Positions 16,834-25,770 of a stretch of 64,000 bases of DNA are shown piece after piece; the stretch's first letter is position 1; each line of letters begins with the position of its first letter. Below the pieces are notes generated by a model. That model was not told where the DNA came from. It did not search any database and was given only the letters and a program-made list of their open reading frames with translations. The DNA comes from Streptomyces lincolnensis. GTDB lineage: Bacteria > Actinomycetota > Actinomycetes > Streptomycetales > Streptomycetaceae. The translations under genes and the position numbers were made by a program. Location of the stretch: the NCBI RefSeq assembly GCF_001685355.1, contig NZ_CP016438.1:9548001-9612000 (forward strand), written 5' to 3'.

Positions 16834-17832
16834 ATGGCCCTCAAGCTCGGCGCCTACACCGCCTGTCTGCACGACCGCACCCTCACCGAGGCGCTCGACA
16901 TCCTCAAGGAGAACGGTCTGACCTCCGTCGAGGTCAACACAGGTGGCTTCATCCCCTCCCCGCACTGCCCGGTCGACCTGCTGCTGTCCTCGGCCACCGC
17001 CCGCGAGGAGTACCTGGCCACCTTCGCCGACCGCGGCATGGAGCTCACCGGACTCAACTGCAACGGCAACCCGCTCAACCCGCTCCCAGGCGTCGGCCCC
17101 AAGCACGCCGACGACCTGCGCCGCGCCATCCGCCTCGCCGGCCTGCTCGGCGTCAAGCACGTCGTCACCATGTCCGGTACGCCGGGCTCCGATCCCGACG
17201 CCAGGTACCCGTCCTGGGTGGTGAACCCGTGGGACGGCGTGTACATGGACGTCCTGGACTACCAGTGGGGCGTGGCCGTCGGGTTCTGGCAGGAGATCGA
17301 TGCCCTGGCCCGGGAGAACGACGTCCGGGTCGCCGTCGAGATGCATCCGCACAATCTCGTCTTCTCACCGGTCACGCTGAAGCGGCTGGTCGACGCGGGC
17401 GGCCTGACGAACGTCGGCGCCGAGATGGACCCCTCCCACCTGATGTGGCAGGGCATGGACGTCATCGCCTGCGTCAAGTGGCTCGGCCCGCTGGTCTTCC
17501 ACGCCGCCGCGAAGGACGCGACGCTCTGCCCGGGCGCCGACATCCGTGGCGTGCTGGACACGTCGTTCACGCGCGTGCCCGCCGACGCCCCCGGCAAGGT
17601 GCCCACCGGCTACGGCTTCTGGTGCAACGCCTGGCCCGAGAACCCGGCCTGGAAGTTCGTCGCCGTCGGCCTCGGCAACGGCGTCCCCTTCTGGACCGAG
17701 TTCCTGCGCGCCCTCGCCGACATCGACCCGGACATGGCCGTCAACATCGAGCACGAGGACGCCGCCTACTCCCAGACCGAGGGCCTCGCCCTGGCCGCGA
17801 AGAACCTGCACAGCGCCGCGGCAGCCGTCTGA
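16834..17832 (+). CDS. Sugar phosphate isomerase/epimerase (second TIM-barrel enzyme)
   Basis: A 332-residue member of the AP-endonuclease-2-like TIM-barrel family, longer than and distinct from the protein at 14653. Recognisable parts are LTEALDILKENGLTSVEVNT, NCNGNPLNPLPGVGPKHADD, VAVEMHPHNLVFSPVTLKRL and GAEMDPSHLMWQGMDVIA; the Glu, Asp-x-x-His and His residues are the usual metal ligands. Enzymes of this kind next to Gfo/Idh/MocA dehydrogenases act on keto-sugars or keto-inositols. AAGGAG precedes the ATG. The gene ends six bases before the stop of the convergent MMPL transporter gene and closes the catabolic set. Confidence 0.85.
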   Translation: MALKLGAYTACLHDRTLTEALDILKENGLTSVEVNTGGFIPSPHCPVDLLLSSATAREEYLATFADRGMELTGLNCNGNPLNPLPGVGPKHADDLRRAIRLAGLLGVKHVVTMSGTPGSDPDARYPSWVVNPWDGVYMDVLDYQWGVAVGFWQEIDALARENDVRVAVEMHPHNLVFSPVTLKRLVDAGGLTNVGAEMDPSHLMWQGMDVIACVKWLGPLVFHAAAKDATLCPGADIRGVLDTSFTRVPADAPGKVPTGYGFWCNAWPENPAWKFVAVGLGNGVPFWTEFLRALADIDPDMAVNIEHEDAAYSQTEGLALAAKNLHSAAAAV

Positions 17833-17838
17833 ACGACG

Positions 17839-20019
17839 TCAGATCCCGACGGGGACCGGCTTCTCGCTGGGCTCGCCCTCCGGCAGGTCGCCCTCCTTGA
17901 TGCCGTACCGCGTGTAGAAGCGGGCCAGTGGGCCCGGTGCCCACCAGGCGGCCCTGCCGAGGAGTCGCATGACGGCCGTTCCCAGCAGGATGCGCACCAC
18001 GAGTACGTCCGTGAGGACCGCGAACACCATGCCGACGCCGAAGAGCTTCATCGTCAGCACGTCGCTCATGCCGATCGCGGCGAGGGGCACGCACATCAGC
18101 ACGGCGGCGCTCACGACCAGGCGGCCGATGGACTGGAGCCCGGTCGCCACGGCGGGCGTGCTCTCGCCCAGTTGGTCGTACTGCTCCTTCATCCTGGACA
18201 CCAGGAACACCTCGTAGTCCATGGAGAGTCCGAAGATCAGCGCGAACAGCATGATCGGCATGTTGGGCTCGATGTTGCCGGTCGGATCGAAGCCGAGCAG
18301 CCCGTTGAGATGGCCGTCCTGGAAGATCCAGACAAGGACGCCGAAGGTCGCGGACAGCGACAGCAGGTTCATCGCGATCGCCTTCAGCGGCAGCAGCACC
18401 GAGCCGAACGCCAGGAACAGCAGGATGTACGTCGTCACCGCGATGTAGAGCAGCATCCACGGCAGGGTCTCGCCGAGGGCGTCCAGGGTGTCGTCGTAGA
18501 CCGCCGACTCGCCGCCGAAGTACGCCCGGGCGCCCGGCGGTTCGGGGACGTCCTTGAGCCGGTTCACCAGGTCGCGTGCCTGGGTCGAGACGGGGTTGCC
18601 GTCGTAGGTGACCGACACCCGGGCCGTGGTGCCCTCGGTGCCGGTGATCCGGGCACCGGTGGCGCCCTCGGTGGCGCCGAGCCGCTCGGCGTACGCCTGG
18701 AGCTCCGCGCCCTGCTCCTTGGAGGTCGCGGCGGACTTCAGCACGAGCAGCGAGTCGATGGACTTCACCGCGTCACCGTCGAAGTCGCGTTCCATGGTGG
18801 TGAAGACCTGGCGGCCCTGGGAACTGCTCGGCAGCTGCTGGGCGTTGATGGAGCCGAACTCGATCTTGGAGAAGGGCAGGGCGAGGGTCAGCAGCAGGCC
18901 CACCGCGCCCACCACCACGATCCATCGCCGCCGCATCAGGCCGTGCCCGAACCGGTACCAGGAACCCTCGCCCGCCGTCGTCGGGTGCACGGACTTCTTG
19001 CGGCGCAGCGGAAAGGCGTTGACCTTCGGGCCCAGCACGGCGAGCAGCGCGGGCAGCGCGACCAGGGAGAAGAGCACCGACAGCACGACCGCGGCCACAC
19101 CGCCGTACGACATCGACTTCAGGAACGTCGACGGGAAGAGGGTCAGGCCGGCCAGTGCCGTCGCGACGGTGACGCCGGAGATCACCACGGTGCGTCCCGC
19201 CGTGGCGACGGTACGTCCGAGCGCCTCCTCGCCGGTGTGGCCGCGCGCCAGTTCCTCGCGGTAGCGGCTCACGATCAGCAGGCCGTAGTCGATGGCGACC
19301 GCGAGACCCAGGATCGTGACCAGGCTCATGGCGAACACCGACACATCGGTGACTGTGGAGATGGACCGCAGGACGGCCATCGATCCGACGATGGACAGCA
19401 CGCCGACGAGCAGGGGGAGGAAGGCCGCGGTGAGGCCGCCGAACACGATCAGCAGCAACAGGAAGAGCACGGGGGCGGAGAGGATCTCCGCGGTTCTCAG
19501 GTCGTGTTCGATCTTCTCGCCGGCCTGGAAGCCGGTGGGCACCGTTCCGCCCTGCAAGGTCTCAAGGCCGGGTGCCGCGAGTTTGTCCTTGATCTTCTTG
19601 TACGCGTCCTCCTTGGCCTTCTCGCTGCTGCCGTGCAGGTTCAGCGCGACGTAGGTGGCGTGCCGGTCGTGGCTGACCTGCGCCGGCATCTTGGTCTGCC
19701 AGTAGTGCAGGTAGCCGGTCACGTCCGCCTTCGGCAGGGACTCCACCTGCCGGACGACCGCCCGCTGGAACGACGGGTCGTCGACGGTGCGGTCCTCGTC
19801 GCGGTAGACGATCACCGCGTCGGGCGTCCGCTGCGGGAAGGCGTCCTCGGCGATCTGCGCGGCGCGTTCGCTGTCGGAGCCGGGGTCCTGGAATCCGAGT
19901 GGCGTCAGGGAGCCGAAGACGCCGGCACCGTAAGTGCCGGAGAGGACGGCGAACAGCAGGGTGAGGATCAGCAGCGGCTTTCGTCTCCGGTGAAGCAGAC
20001 GGCCGAAACGCTCAAACAT
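17839..20019 (-). CDS. MMPL family transporter
   Basis: A 726-residue RND-superfamily exporter of the MmpL type. The first membrane helix (KPLLILTLLFAVLSGTYGAG) is followed by a large external loop, then five or six helices, and the pattern repeats in the second half. The Asp-Tyr pairs that carry protons in these proteins are visible at about residues 244-245 (VAIDYGLLIVSRYREEL) and 601-602 (SMDYEVFLVSRMKEQY). MmpL proteins export lipids and other hydrophobic compounds across the membrane. GGAGCAACC precedes the ATG. The gene is divergent from a TetR gene, and two similar motifs lie in the shared promoter. The substrate is unknown. Confidence 0.92.
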   Translation of the reverse strand: MFERFGRLLHRRRKPLLILTLLFAVLSGTYGAGVFGSLTPLGFQDPGSDSERAAQIAEDAFPQRTPDAVIVYRDEDRTVDDPSFQRAVVRQVESLPKADVTGYLHYWQTKMPAQVSHDRHATYVALNLHGSSEKAKEDAYKKIKDKLAAPGLETLQGGTVPTGFQAGEKIEHDLRTAEILSAPVLFLLLLIVFGGLTAAFLPLLVGVLSIVGSMAVLRSISTVTDVSVFAMSLVTILGLAVAIDYGLLIVSRYREELARGHTGEEALGRTVATAGRTVVISGVTVATALAGLTLFPSTFLKSMSYGGVAAVVLSVLFSLVALPALLAVLGPKVNAFPLRRKKSVHPTTAGEGSWYRFGHGLMRRRWIVVVGAVGLLLTLALPFSKIEFGSINAQQLPSSSQGRQVFTTMERDFDGDAVKSIDSLLVLKSAATSKEQGAELQAYAERLGATEGATGARITGTEGTTARVSVTYDGNPVSTQARDLVNRLKDVPEPPGARAYFGGESAVYDDTLDALGETLPWMLLYIAVTTYILLFLAFGSVLLPLKAIAMNLLSLSATFGVLVWIFQDGHLNGLLGFDPTGNIEPNMPIMLFALIFGLSMDYEVFLVSRMKEQYDQLGESTPAVATGLQSIGRLVVSAAVLMCVPLAAIGMSDVLTMKLFGVGMVFAVLTDVLVVRILLGTAVMRLLGRAAWWAPGPLARFYTRYGIKEGDLPEGEPSEKPVPVGI

Positions 20020-20115
20020 GGTTGCTCCTGGATGGGTGACAAGCGCCGGGCAGGTGGGGTGGCCCGGCGTGGGGATCGGCTGTCAGGGGTGCGCTCGATG
20101 CCCACGCAGCGAACC

Positions 20116-20225
20116 ATAACAGCGTTTTGATTACTCGCCGCAAGCCCGTCTGGCGCCTACCTGGTCTTCCTCTTGGGCCGGTCGCCCGCTCGTAATCGTC
20201 CCTCCACGGCATTCATAACGGTGTT
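20116..20225. promoter_or_regulatory. Pair of ATAACNGNGTT motifs in the MMPL/TetR divergent promoter
   Basis: ATAACAGCGTT (20116-20126) lies about 100 bases upstream of the MMPL start, and ATAACGGTGTT (20215-20225) lies 16 bases upstream of the TetR start. Each has an AAC-NNN-GTT inverted core, and the two are exactly 99 bases apart. They are good candidates for operators of the TetR protein encoded at 20242. Confidence 0.5.
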
Positions 20226-20241
20226 GCCATATGCTGATGCC

Positions 20242-20871
20242 ATGGCCAGGCTCAAGACACACGACGAAGCGCTCCGGCTCCGGCTCCTGCACCGCGCGGC
20301 CGCTACGGTTTTCGACCGCGGCACGGCCGCGCTGAGCCTGCGACAGCTCGCGGCGGACGTGAAGACCTCGACCACGGCGGTCTACTCGCTGTTCGGCGGC
20401 AAGGCCGGCCTGCTCGGCAGCCTGTACGAGGAGGCCGTACGGCTCTTCGCCGAGCGCCTGGCCACCGTGCGCCCGACGGACGACCCGGCCGGTGACGTGA
20501 TCCGCATCGGGCTGGCCTATCGCGAGTACGCCGTGGCCAACCCGCATCTCTACGCGATCCTCTTCTCCGACCGCAGTGTCCAGTGCCCGTCCGACTCGGA
20601 CAGGCCGCGTGAGGTCGTCGAGACCTACCGGCCCCTGGTCGACGCCGTGCGCCGCGGGCAGCGGGCCGGGCAGTTCGGTTCCGCGACCGATCCCGAGATC
20701 GTCGCGCTGTCGGTCTGGGGAACGGCCCACGGCCTGGTGTCCCTGGTGCTCTCCGGGAACGAGCCGCCCGAGCTCGCGGTCGCCGACTGCTATGAGCGGG
20801 CGCTGCGGGCGTTGGTGGCGGGGTGGCGGCACAGCGAGGAGCCGGTCGCGGGGCTCGCGCAGGGGACGTGA
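20242..20871 (+). CDS. TetR/AcrR family regulator of the MMPL gene
   Basis: A 209-residue TetR-type repressor. The DNA-binding domain is at residues 10-60 (LRLRLLHRAAATVFDRGTAA, LSLRQLAADVKTSTTAVYSL, FGGKAGLLGSLYEEA), and the C-terminal ligand domain has the WHG-like pattern (AYREYAVANPHLYAILFSDR, WGTAHGLVSLVLSG). It is divergent from the MMPL exporter and should repress it until a substrate or related lipid binds. The ATG at 20242 (MARLKTHDEA) is chosen because the fold begins just after it; the upstream extension would run through the probable operator. Confidence 0.88.
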   Translation: MARLKTHDEALRLRLLHRAAATVFDRGTAALSLRQLAADVKTSTTAVYSLFGGKAGLLGSLYEEAVRLFAERLATVRPTDDPAGDVIRIGLAYREYAVANPHLYAILFSDRSVQCPSDSDRPREVVETYRPLVDAVRRGQRAGQFGSATDPEIVALSVWGTAHGLVSLVLSGNEPPELAVADCYERALRALVAGWRHSEEPVAGLAQGT

Positions 20872-20907
20872 TGACGCGGCCGGGAGTCTCTGTTCGGACA
20901 CCCCTGG

Positions 20908-20921
20908 AAACCGATCGGTTT
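20908..20921. promoter_or_regulatory. TetR operator palindrome, copy 1
   Basis: AAACCGATCGGTTT is a perfect 14-bp palindrome placed 32 bases upstream of the TetR gene at 20954. The identical sequence recurs twice upstream of the NmrA-like gene at 21654, which ties the two promoters to one regulator, most simply this TetR protein. Confidence 0.85.
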
Positions 20922-20953
20922 TCATTACGTCCGATTCGGGTTAATCTCACGGT

Positions 20954-21523
20954 ATGACCACTGAAGTGAGGCCAGGCCCTCGAGAGCGGCTGCTGAAGGC
21001 GGCGGCCACACTCGCGTACCGAGACGGTGTAGGCGTCGGTGTCGAGGCGCTGTGTGCGGCGGCGGGAGTGTCCAAGCGCTCCATGTACCAGCTGTTCGAG
21101 AGCAAGGACCAGCTCCTGGCGGAAAGCCTGAAGGAGGGCGCTCCCGTCTTCGTGGGATCTCTCCTGCCCGCGGCGGACGACGGCCGGTCGCCCCGCGAGC
21201 GGATCCTGCATGTCTTCGAGCGGCTGGAGGCGCAGGCGGATGCCCCCGAGTTCCGCGGCTGCCGCTACCTGGCCGCGCAGATCGAGCTCAAGGATCAGGA
21301 CCACCCCGCCAGCCGGGTCGCCCGGCGGGTCAAGGAGGACCTGACCGCCTTCTTCGCCGCCGAGGCCGAGCGGGGCGGGGTCGGCGATCCCGCCCTGCTG
21401 GCCCGGCAGCTCAGTCTTGTCTTCGACGGCGTCAGCGCCCGCGCGGGAGTCGGAGCCGACACGCCTGACGGTCTCGTCGCGCCCACGGTGGCCACCCTGC
21501 TCGACGCGGCGGGCGTGCGCTGA
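20954..21523 (+). CDS. TetR/AcrR family transcriptional regulator
   Basis: A 189-residue TetR-type repressor with a clear helix-turn-helix (RERLLKAAATLAYRDGVGVG, then VEALCAAAGVSKRSMYQLFE). The C-terminal domain has FRGCRYLAAQIELKDQDHPA, characteristic of a subgroup that often neighbours NAD(P)-dependent reductases. Perfect palindromes occur upstream of this gene and, doubled, upstream of the NmrA-like gene that follows, so it probably represses itself and that gene. The ATG at 20954 has only a weak ribosome binding site. Confidence 0.9.
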   Translation: MTTEVRPGPRERLLKAAATLAYRDGVGVGVEALCAAAGVSKRSMYQLFESKDQLLAESLKEGAPVFVGSLLPAADDGRSPRERILHVFERLEAQADAPEFRGCRYLAAQIELKDQDHPASRVARRVKEDLTAFFAAEAERGGVGDPALLARQLSLVFDGVSARAGVGADTPDGLVAPTVATLLDAAGVR

Positions 21524-21553
21524 CGCATCGCCCTCCCGGGGACTTGCGGTCGG

Positions 21554-21593
21554 AAACCGATCGGTTTACGGTGAGGTGAAACCGATCGGTTTC
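21554..21593. promoter_or_regulatory. Two TetR operator palindromes upstream of the NmrA-like gene
   Basis: AAACCGATCGGTTT occurs at 21554-21567 and again at 21579-21592; the second extends by one pair to a 16-bp palindrome (21578-21593). The copies are 25 bases apart centre to centre. They are identical to the copy before the tetR gene and lie 61-100 bases before the ATG of the reductase. Confidence 0.88.
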
Positions 21594-21653
21594 CGACGTG
21601 CCGAGGCGGCCGCTGGACAGCCGACCCACCCCCACCAGACAGAGGACACCTTG

Positions 21654-22628
21654 ATGTCAGAGCGCCATCCCATCCTGATCACCGGTGCCGCCGGCGAAAT
21701 CGGCGGTGTGAGCCGGACGATGGTCGACATGCTGCTGGAACAAGGCCACCCGGTGCGCGCGTTCGTACGCCAGGACGACGAGCGCGCCCACTCGCTCCGC
21801 CGGGCCGGGGCCGAGGTCTTCGTCGGTGACCTGCTCACCATCGCCGACGTGACCGCCGCGCTGAAGGGCGTGCGGCGTATCTACTTCAGCATGGGCCTGT
21901 CGCCGTACTACACCGACGCCGTCAGCCTGATGGCCGCGGCGGCGCGGGCCAAGGGCGACATCGAGGTGTTCGTCAACATCTCCGAGTACGAGCAGTCGTT
22001 CATGACCTTCGACGACATGACCGCGCCGGAGGATGAGCGGCGCGCGCGGCTCGGCGGAATCGTCGCGAACTGGTCGCCGCAGCAGCGGGCCCACTGGATC
22101 GCCGAGCGGGTGCTGGAGTGGTCCGGCGTCCCGACAGTCAACATCCAGGCGGCCTTCTTCGTCGAGAACCCCATCATGACCTGGCTGGCCCTGGGCTCAC
22201 TGGCCGACGGTGAGCTGCGCCTGCCCTTCGGCGACCACCGGTTCGCACCCATCGCCGGTTACGACGTCGCGGAACTGTGCGCGAAGATCCTGGCCGACCC
22301 GGCGCCGCACATCTCCAAGTCCTACGCGCTCACCGGTCCGGAACTGAAGGACGGGCACGGGTTCGCGGAGGACTTCGCGGCCGTGCTGGGAAGCCCGGTC
22401 ACCTACGTCCCCGAAGACATCGAAACCTGGAACGAGACCTACGTGGACACCCACATGGCCGCGTACCCGCACATCGCGGAGCACCTGAAGACCCTGAACC
22501 GGATCATCGGCCGCGGAGGATACGGCGGCATCACCGACGAGCTGGAAACCCTGCTCGGACGCCCGCCGAAGACCGTGCGGTGGGCGCTGGAGAACCATCC
22601 CCGCATCCGGAAGCTGGCGGCTGCCTGA
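21654..22628 (+). CDS. NmrA-like NAD(P)-binding protein
   Basis: A 324-residue atypical short-chain dehydrogenase of the NmrA group. It starts ILITGAAGEIGGVSRTMVDM, a GxxGxxG nucleotide-binding turn, with VFVGDLLTIADVTAALKGVR next and a C-terminal half that replaces the usual Tyr-x-x-x-Lys active site (SEYEQSFMTFDDMTAPEDER, VPTVNIQAAFFVENPIMTWL). Such proteins either reduce small molecules or sense the NADP redox state. The doubled operator upstream shows tight control by the preceding TetR gene. The ATG at 21654 has weak GAGGAC upstream. Confidence 0.85.
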   Translation: MSERHPILITGAAGEIGGVSRTMVDMLLEQGHPVRAFVRQDDERAHSLRRAGAEVFVGDLLTIADVTAALKGVRRIYFSMGLSPYYTDAVSLMAAAARAKGDIEVFVNISEYEQSFMTFDDMTAPEDERRARLGGIVANWSPQQRAHWIAERVLEWSGVPTVNIQAAFFVENPIMTWLALGSLADGELRLPFGDHRFAPIAGYDVAELCAKILADPAPHISKSYALTGPELKDGHGFAEDFAAVLGSPVTYVPEDIETWNETYVDTHMAAYPHIAEHLKTLNRIIGRGGYGGITDELETLLGRPPKTVRWALENHPRIRKLAAA

Positions 22629-22655
22629 GCGGCTGAGCGCCGCAGGAGTCAGGGG

Positions 22656-23102
22656 TCAGAGCAGCATGCCCCGGGCCCGGAGCAGCGGCAGCACGTGATC
22701 CCGTACGGCGGGCGCCAGCACCAGATCCGGTTCGTCGCCCGTCACCCAGCGCATCGCCGCCAGTTCGGCCGCCGGCCGGGGCACCCCGGTGATCTCCACC
22801 TCGTAGACCGTCATCACCATCGGCACCCCTTCGAGCGCGGCGACGGCCTCCACCACCTGGAAGGGGCGGCGGGTGACGGGCACGACGCCGAGCTCCTCCG
22901 CCAGCTCCCGCACCAGCGCCGTCTCCAGGTCCTCGCCCGGGTCCGGCTTGCCGCCCGGGATGTAGAAGACCTCCGGGGCGGCCTGCTTGCTGACGACCAG
23001 GAGCCGGCCGTCCCTGACGATCACGGCGGAGGAGACGATCAAGGACGGGGACCGGGAGGCGTCGCCGGGCCGCGCGGGCGTTTCCTGAGTCATACGGCCC
23101 AT
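22656..23102 (-). CDS. Nudix hydrolase
   Basis: A 148-residue Nudix protein. The Nudix box reads GGKPDPGEDLETALVREL followed by AEELGV, matching GX5EX7REUXEEXGU at about residues 50-73, so a metal-dependent pyrophosphohydrolase is expected. Upstream strands (LIVSSAVIVRDGRLLVVSKQ) fit the fold. The target could be an oxidised nucleotide or a nucleotide sugar; the sequence does not tell. An ATG at 23102 and one three codons later (23093) are both possible. It is convergent with the NmrA-like gene and divergent from the catalase gene. Confidence 0.9.
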   Translation of the reverse strand: MGRMTQETPARPGDASRSPSLIVSSAVIVRDGRLLVVSKQAAPEVFYIPGGKPDPGEDLETALVRELAEELGVVPVTRRPFQVVEAVAALEGVPMVMTVYEVEITGVPRPAAELAAMRWVTGDEPDLVLAPAVRDHVLPLLRARGMLL

Positions 23103-23302
23103 GATCGCAGCCCGGTGTCAGCCCTCGGTCCGCTCCTCACGAGGGCTCCGCTCGCGGCACACGGGAGGACCCGGATGCGCGTGCGTGACTGACACCGTGG
23201 GGCCGGGTACCCGGGGCGTTCGTCGGTGACCGGCAGGTCGGCAGCCGTGCGGCTGTCCGGCCGCCGGGTCACGGCAGCCACGAGTCGAAGGAGCCCACGA
23301 AC

Positions 23303-24961
23303 ATGACGGACGTGTCGAGCAACGGGCCCGGTCCGGGCGACGACCGGAAGGTGCTCACCAACCGGCAGGGCCACCCCGTCCACGACAACCAGAACCAGCG
23401 CACGGTCGGCGCCCGCGGCCCGGCGACCCTGGAGAACTACCAGCTCCTGGAGAAGATCAGCCACTTCGACCGGGAGCGGATCCCGGAGCGGGTGGTGCAC
23501 GCCCGCGGGGTCACGGCGTACGGCTACTTCGAGGCCTACGGCACCTGGGGCGAGGAGCCGGTCGACCGCTTCACCCGGGCCAGGCTCTTCCAGGAGCGCG
23601 GCAAACGCACCGACGTGGCCGTCCGCTTCTCCACCGTGATCGGCGGCCGGGACTCCTCCGAGGCCGCCCGGGACCCGCGCGGTTTCGCGGTGAAGTTCTA
23701 CACGGAGGACGGCAACTGGGACCTGGTCGGCAACAACCTGGGCGTGTTCTTCATCCGGGACGCGATCAAGTTCCCCGACGTCATCCACGCCCTGAAGCCG
23801 GACCCGGTGACGTTCGAGCAGCAGCCCCGGCGGATCTTCGACTTCATGTCGCAGACGCCCGAGGCGATGCACATGCTGGTCAATCTGTTCAGCCCGCGCG
23901 GCATCCCCGCCGACTACCGCCATATGCAGGGCTTCGGCGTCAACACCTACAAGTGGGTCAACGCCGAGGGACGGACCGTTCTCGTCAAGTACCACTGGAT
24001 GCCCAAGCAGGGCGTGCGCAGCATGACCGAGGAGGACGCGGCGAACGTCCAGGCGGAGGCCCTCGGCCACGCCACCAAGGACCTGTACGAGGCGGTCGGG
24101 CGCGGTGACCACCCCGAGTGGGAGCTGCTCGTCCAGATGATGGACGACCACGACCACCCGGAACTCGACTTCGACCCGCTGGACGACACCAAGACCTGGC
24201 CCGAGCAGGAGTTCCCGCCGAAACCGGTGGGCCGGATGGTGCTGAACCGCATGCCGGAGAACTTCTTCGCCGAGAACGAGCAGATCTCCTTCGGCACCGG
24301 TGTCCTCGTCGACGGACTGGACTTCTCCGACGACAAGATGCTCGTCGGCCGCACCTTCTCCTACAGCGACACCCAGCGCTACCGCGTCGGCCCCAACTAC
24401 CTTCAGCTGCCGGTGAACCAGGCCAAGAACGCCGATGTGCGCACCAATCAGCGCGACGGCCTGATGGCGTATCACGTGGACGGCGCGGGCGAGGCGGCCG
24501 ACGTCAACTACGAGCCCTCGATCAGGGGCGGCCTGCGCGAGGCCGGGTATCCGACGCCCGACGAGCAGGGACCGGAGATCCGGGGCCGGCTCACCCGCAA
24601 ACGCATTCCCCGCACCAACGACTACCAGCAGGCCGGCCAGCGCTACCTGCTGATGCAGGAGTGGGAACGCGACGACCTGGTCGCCAACTTCAGCACCCTG
24701 CTCGCGCAGTGCGACCGGCCGGTGCAGGAACGCATGGTCTGGCACTTCCTGCTGGTCGAGAACGATCTCGGGCTGCGGGTCGGCAAGGCCCTGGGCATCA
24801 GCCCCGAGGACGTCGCCGGCCTCGAACCACTGGCCTCCCAGGACCTCACCGACGAGGACCGCGCACGCCTGTCCCACCTGGGCAAGAACCCGCCCCGGGA
24901 CGTCGAGGGCCTCACCATGACCCACTGCGTCCCGGACGAGCGGCACGTCGTGACCCGGTGA
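23303..24961 (+). CDS. Heme catalase
   Basis: A 552-residue monofunctional catalase that breaks hydrogen peroxide into water and oxygen. Landmarks are [20 protein letters not shown] near the N-terminus, catalytic His at about residue 66 (RVVHARG), catalytic Asn at about 144 (DLVGNN), and the heme-ligating Tyr at about 354 ([16 protein letters not shown]). It is somewhat longer than small-subunit catalases (about 480-500 residues) because of an acidic C-terminal extension with EEDVA- and ERHVVTR-type segments, but far shorter than the large clade. GAAGGAG precedes the ATG. No OxyR- or Fur-type regulator gene is adjacent. The 200-base region before it contains its promoter; no clear operator was seen. 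Confidence 0.95.
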   Translation: MTDVSSNGPGPGDDRKVLTNRQGHPVHDNQNQRTVGARGPATLENYQLLEKISHFDRERIPERVVHARGVTAYGYFEAYGTWGEEPVDRFTRARLFQERGKRTDVAVRFSTVIGGRDSSEAARDPRGFAVKFYTEDGNWDLVGNNLGVFFIRDAIKFPDVIHALKPDPVTFEQQPRRIFDFMSQTPEAMHMLVNLFSPRGIPADYRHMQGFGVNTYKWVNAEGRTVLVKYHWMPKQGVRSMTEEDAANVQAEALGHATKDLYEAVGRGDHPEWELLVQMMDDHDHPELDFDPLDDTKTWPEQEFPPKPVGRMVLNRMPENFFAENEQISFGTGVLVDGLDFSDDKMLVGRTFSYSDTQRYRVGPNYLQLPVNQAKNADVRTNQRDGLMAYHVDGAGEAADVNYEPSIRGGLREAGYPTPDEQGPEIRGRLTRKRIPRTNDYQQAGQRYLLMQEWERDDLVANFSTLLAQCDRPVQERMVWHFLLVENDLGLRVGKALGISPEDVAGLEPLASQDLTDEDRARLSHLGKNPPRDVEGLTMTHCVPDERHVVTR

Positions 24962-24982
24962 CCGGCGGGCCGCGGCCGGTCA
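24959..24982. terminator. Hairpin spanning the stop codons of two convergent genes
   Basis: TGACCGGC (24959-24966) and GCCGGTCA (24975-24982) form a perfect 8-bp stem with an 8-base loop. The first three bases are the catalase stop TGA, and the last three are the complement of the DoxX gene stop. It could terminate transcription from both sides. Confidence 0.6.
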
Positions 24983-25522
24983 GACGGGCAGCTTCGCCCG
25001 GACACGGCCGGCCGCGGCCGCGGGACGCGCGGTGGCCGCTGTGGCGCGGACCTGGCGGCCCATCCAGTGGGCCTCGCGGCGCAGGTCGTGGGCCGTGTGA
25101 CGGCCGCGCCACCACATAGAGGGACGGCCGCCGGTGTCGTCGGCCGTGATCAGCAGACCGCCGAGCATCGACAGGTTCTTGAGGAAGTGGATCCGCTGCT
25201 GGGCGCGCTCCGAGGGATCCTCGATCTCCCAGAACCGGTGCGCGGCCAACGTGGTCGGCACCAGCGTGGCGGCGATGGCGAGGGCCGACAGCCGGGGGAG
25301 ACGCCCGATGCCGAGCATGACGCCCGCCGCGACCTGCACGGCACCATTGAGGCGTACGACCTGCTCGGTGCGGTCGGGCAGGAGGTCGACCCGGTCGGTG
25401 ACCGGCCGTACGACGTCCTCGGCGACGGGCGCCACCTCCTTGGGATCACGTACGGAACTCAGGCCGCCGGTGACGAACATGGCGGCGAGCAGGGGCCGGC
25501 CGGCCAGGCGCAGGACACTCAT
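24980..25522 (-). CDS. DoxX family membrane protein
   Basis: A 180-residue integral membrane protein of the DoxX family. The four helices can be seen as GRPLLAAMFVTGGLSSV, LNGAVQVAAGVMLGIG, LSALAIAATLVPTTLAAHRF and FLKNLSMLGGLLITAD; a basic tail (RRGRHTAHDLRREAHWMGRQ and beyond) follows. GAGGAGGG lies before the ATG at 25522, so the longer frame is rejected. In other actinobacteria DoxX proteins take part in oxidative-stress membrane complexes; here the neighbour is a convergent catalase, which may or may not be related. Confidence 0.85.
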   Translation of the reverse strand: MSVLRLAGRPLLAAMFVTGGLSSVRDPKEVAPVAEDVVRPVTDRVDLLPDRTEQVVRLNGAVQVAAGVMLGIGRLPRLSALAIAATLVPTTLAAHRFWEIEDPSERAQQRIHFLKNLSMLGGLLITADDTGGRPSMWWRGRHTAHDLRREAHWMGRQVRATAATARPAAAAGRVRAKLPV

Positions 25523-25770
25523 GGAGCCCTCCTCGGGAGTGGGAAGCGCTGCGGTCCCCGGGTTCCCCGACGCCCACCCACTCATGCGGCGCCGTCCGGC
25601 CCCGGCGCGGACACCCGCCCGGTGCGCCGCGGCCGGCAGGACCTCGTTCATGACCGGCGCGTAGGAGATTTCTGTGAATTCCGAGAACGGTTGAACACAC
25701 GGGTGCCGTGCTGCGTATGGGACGGAGGGATTTCCATGCTCGAACGTCCGAGACGCGCAGGAGTACTTCC

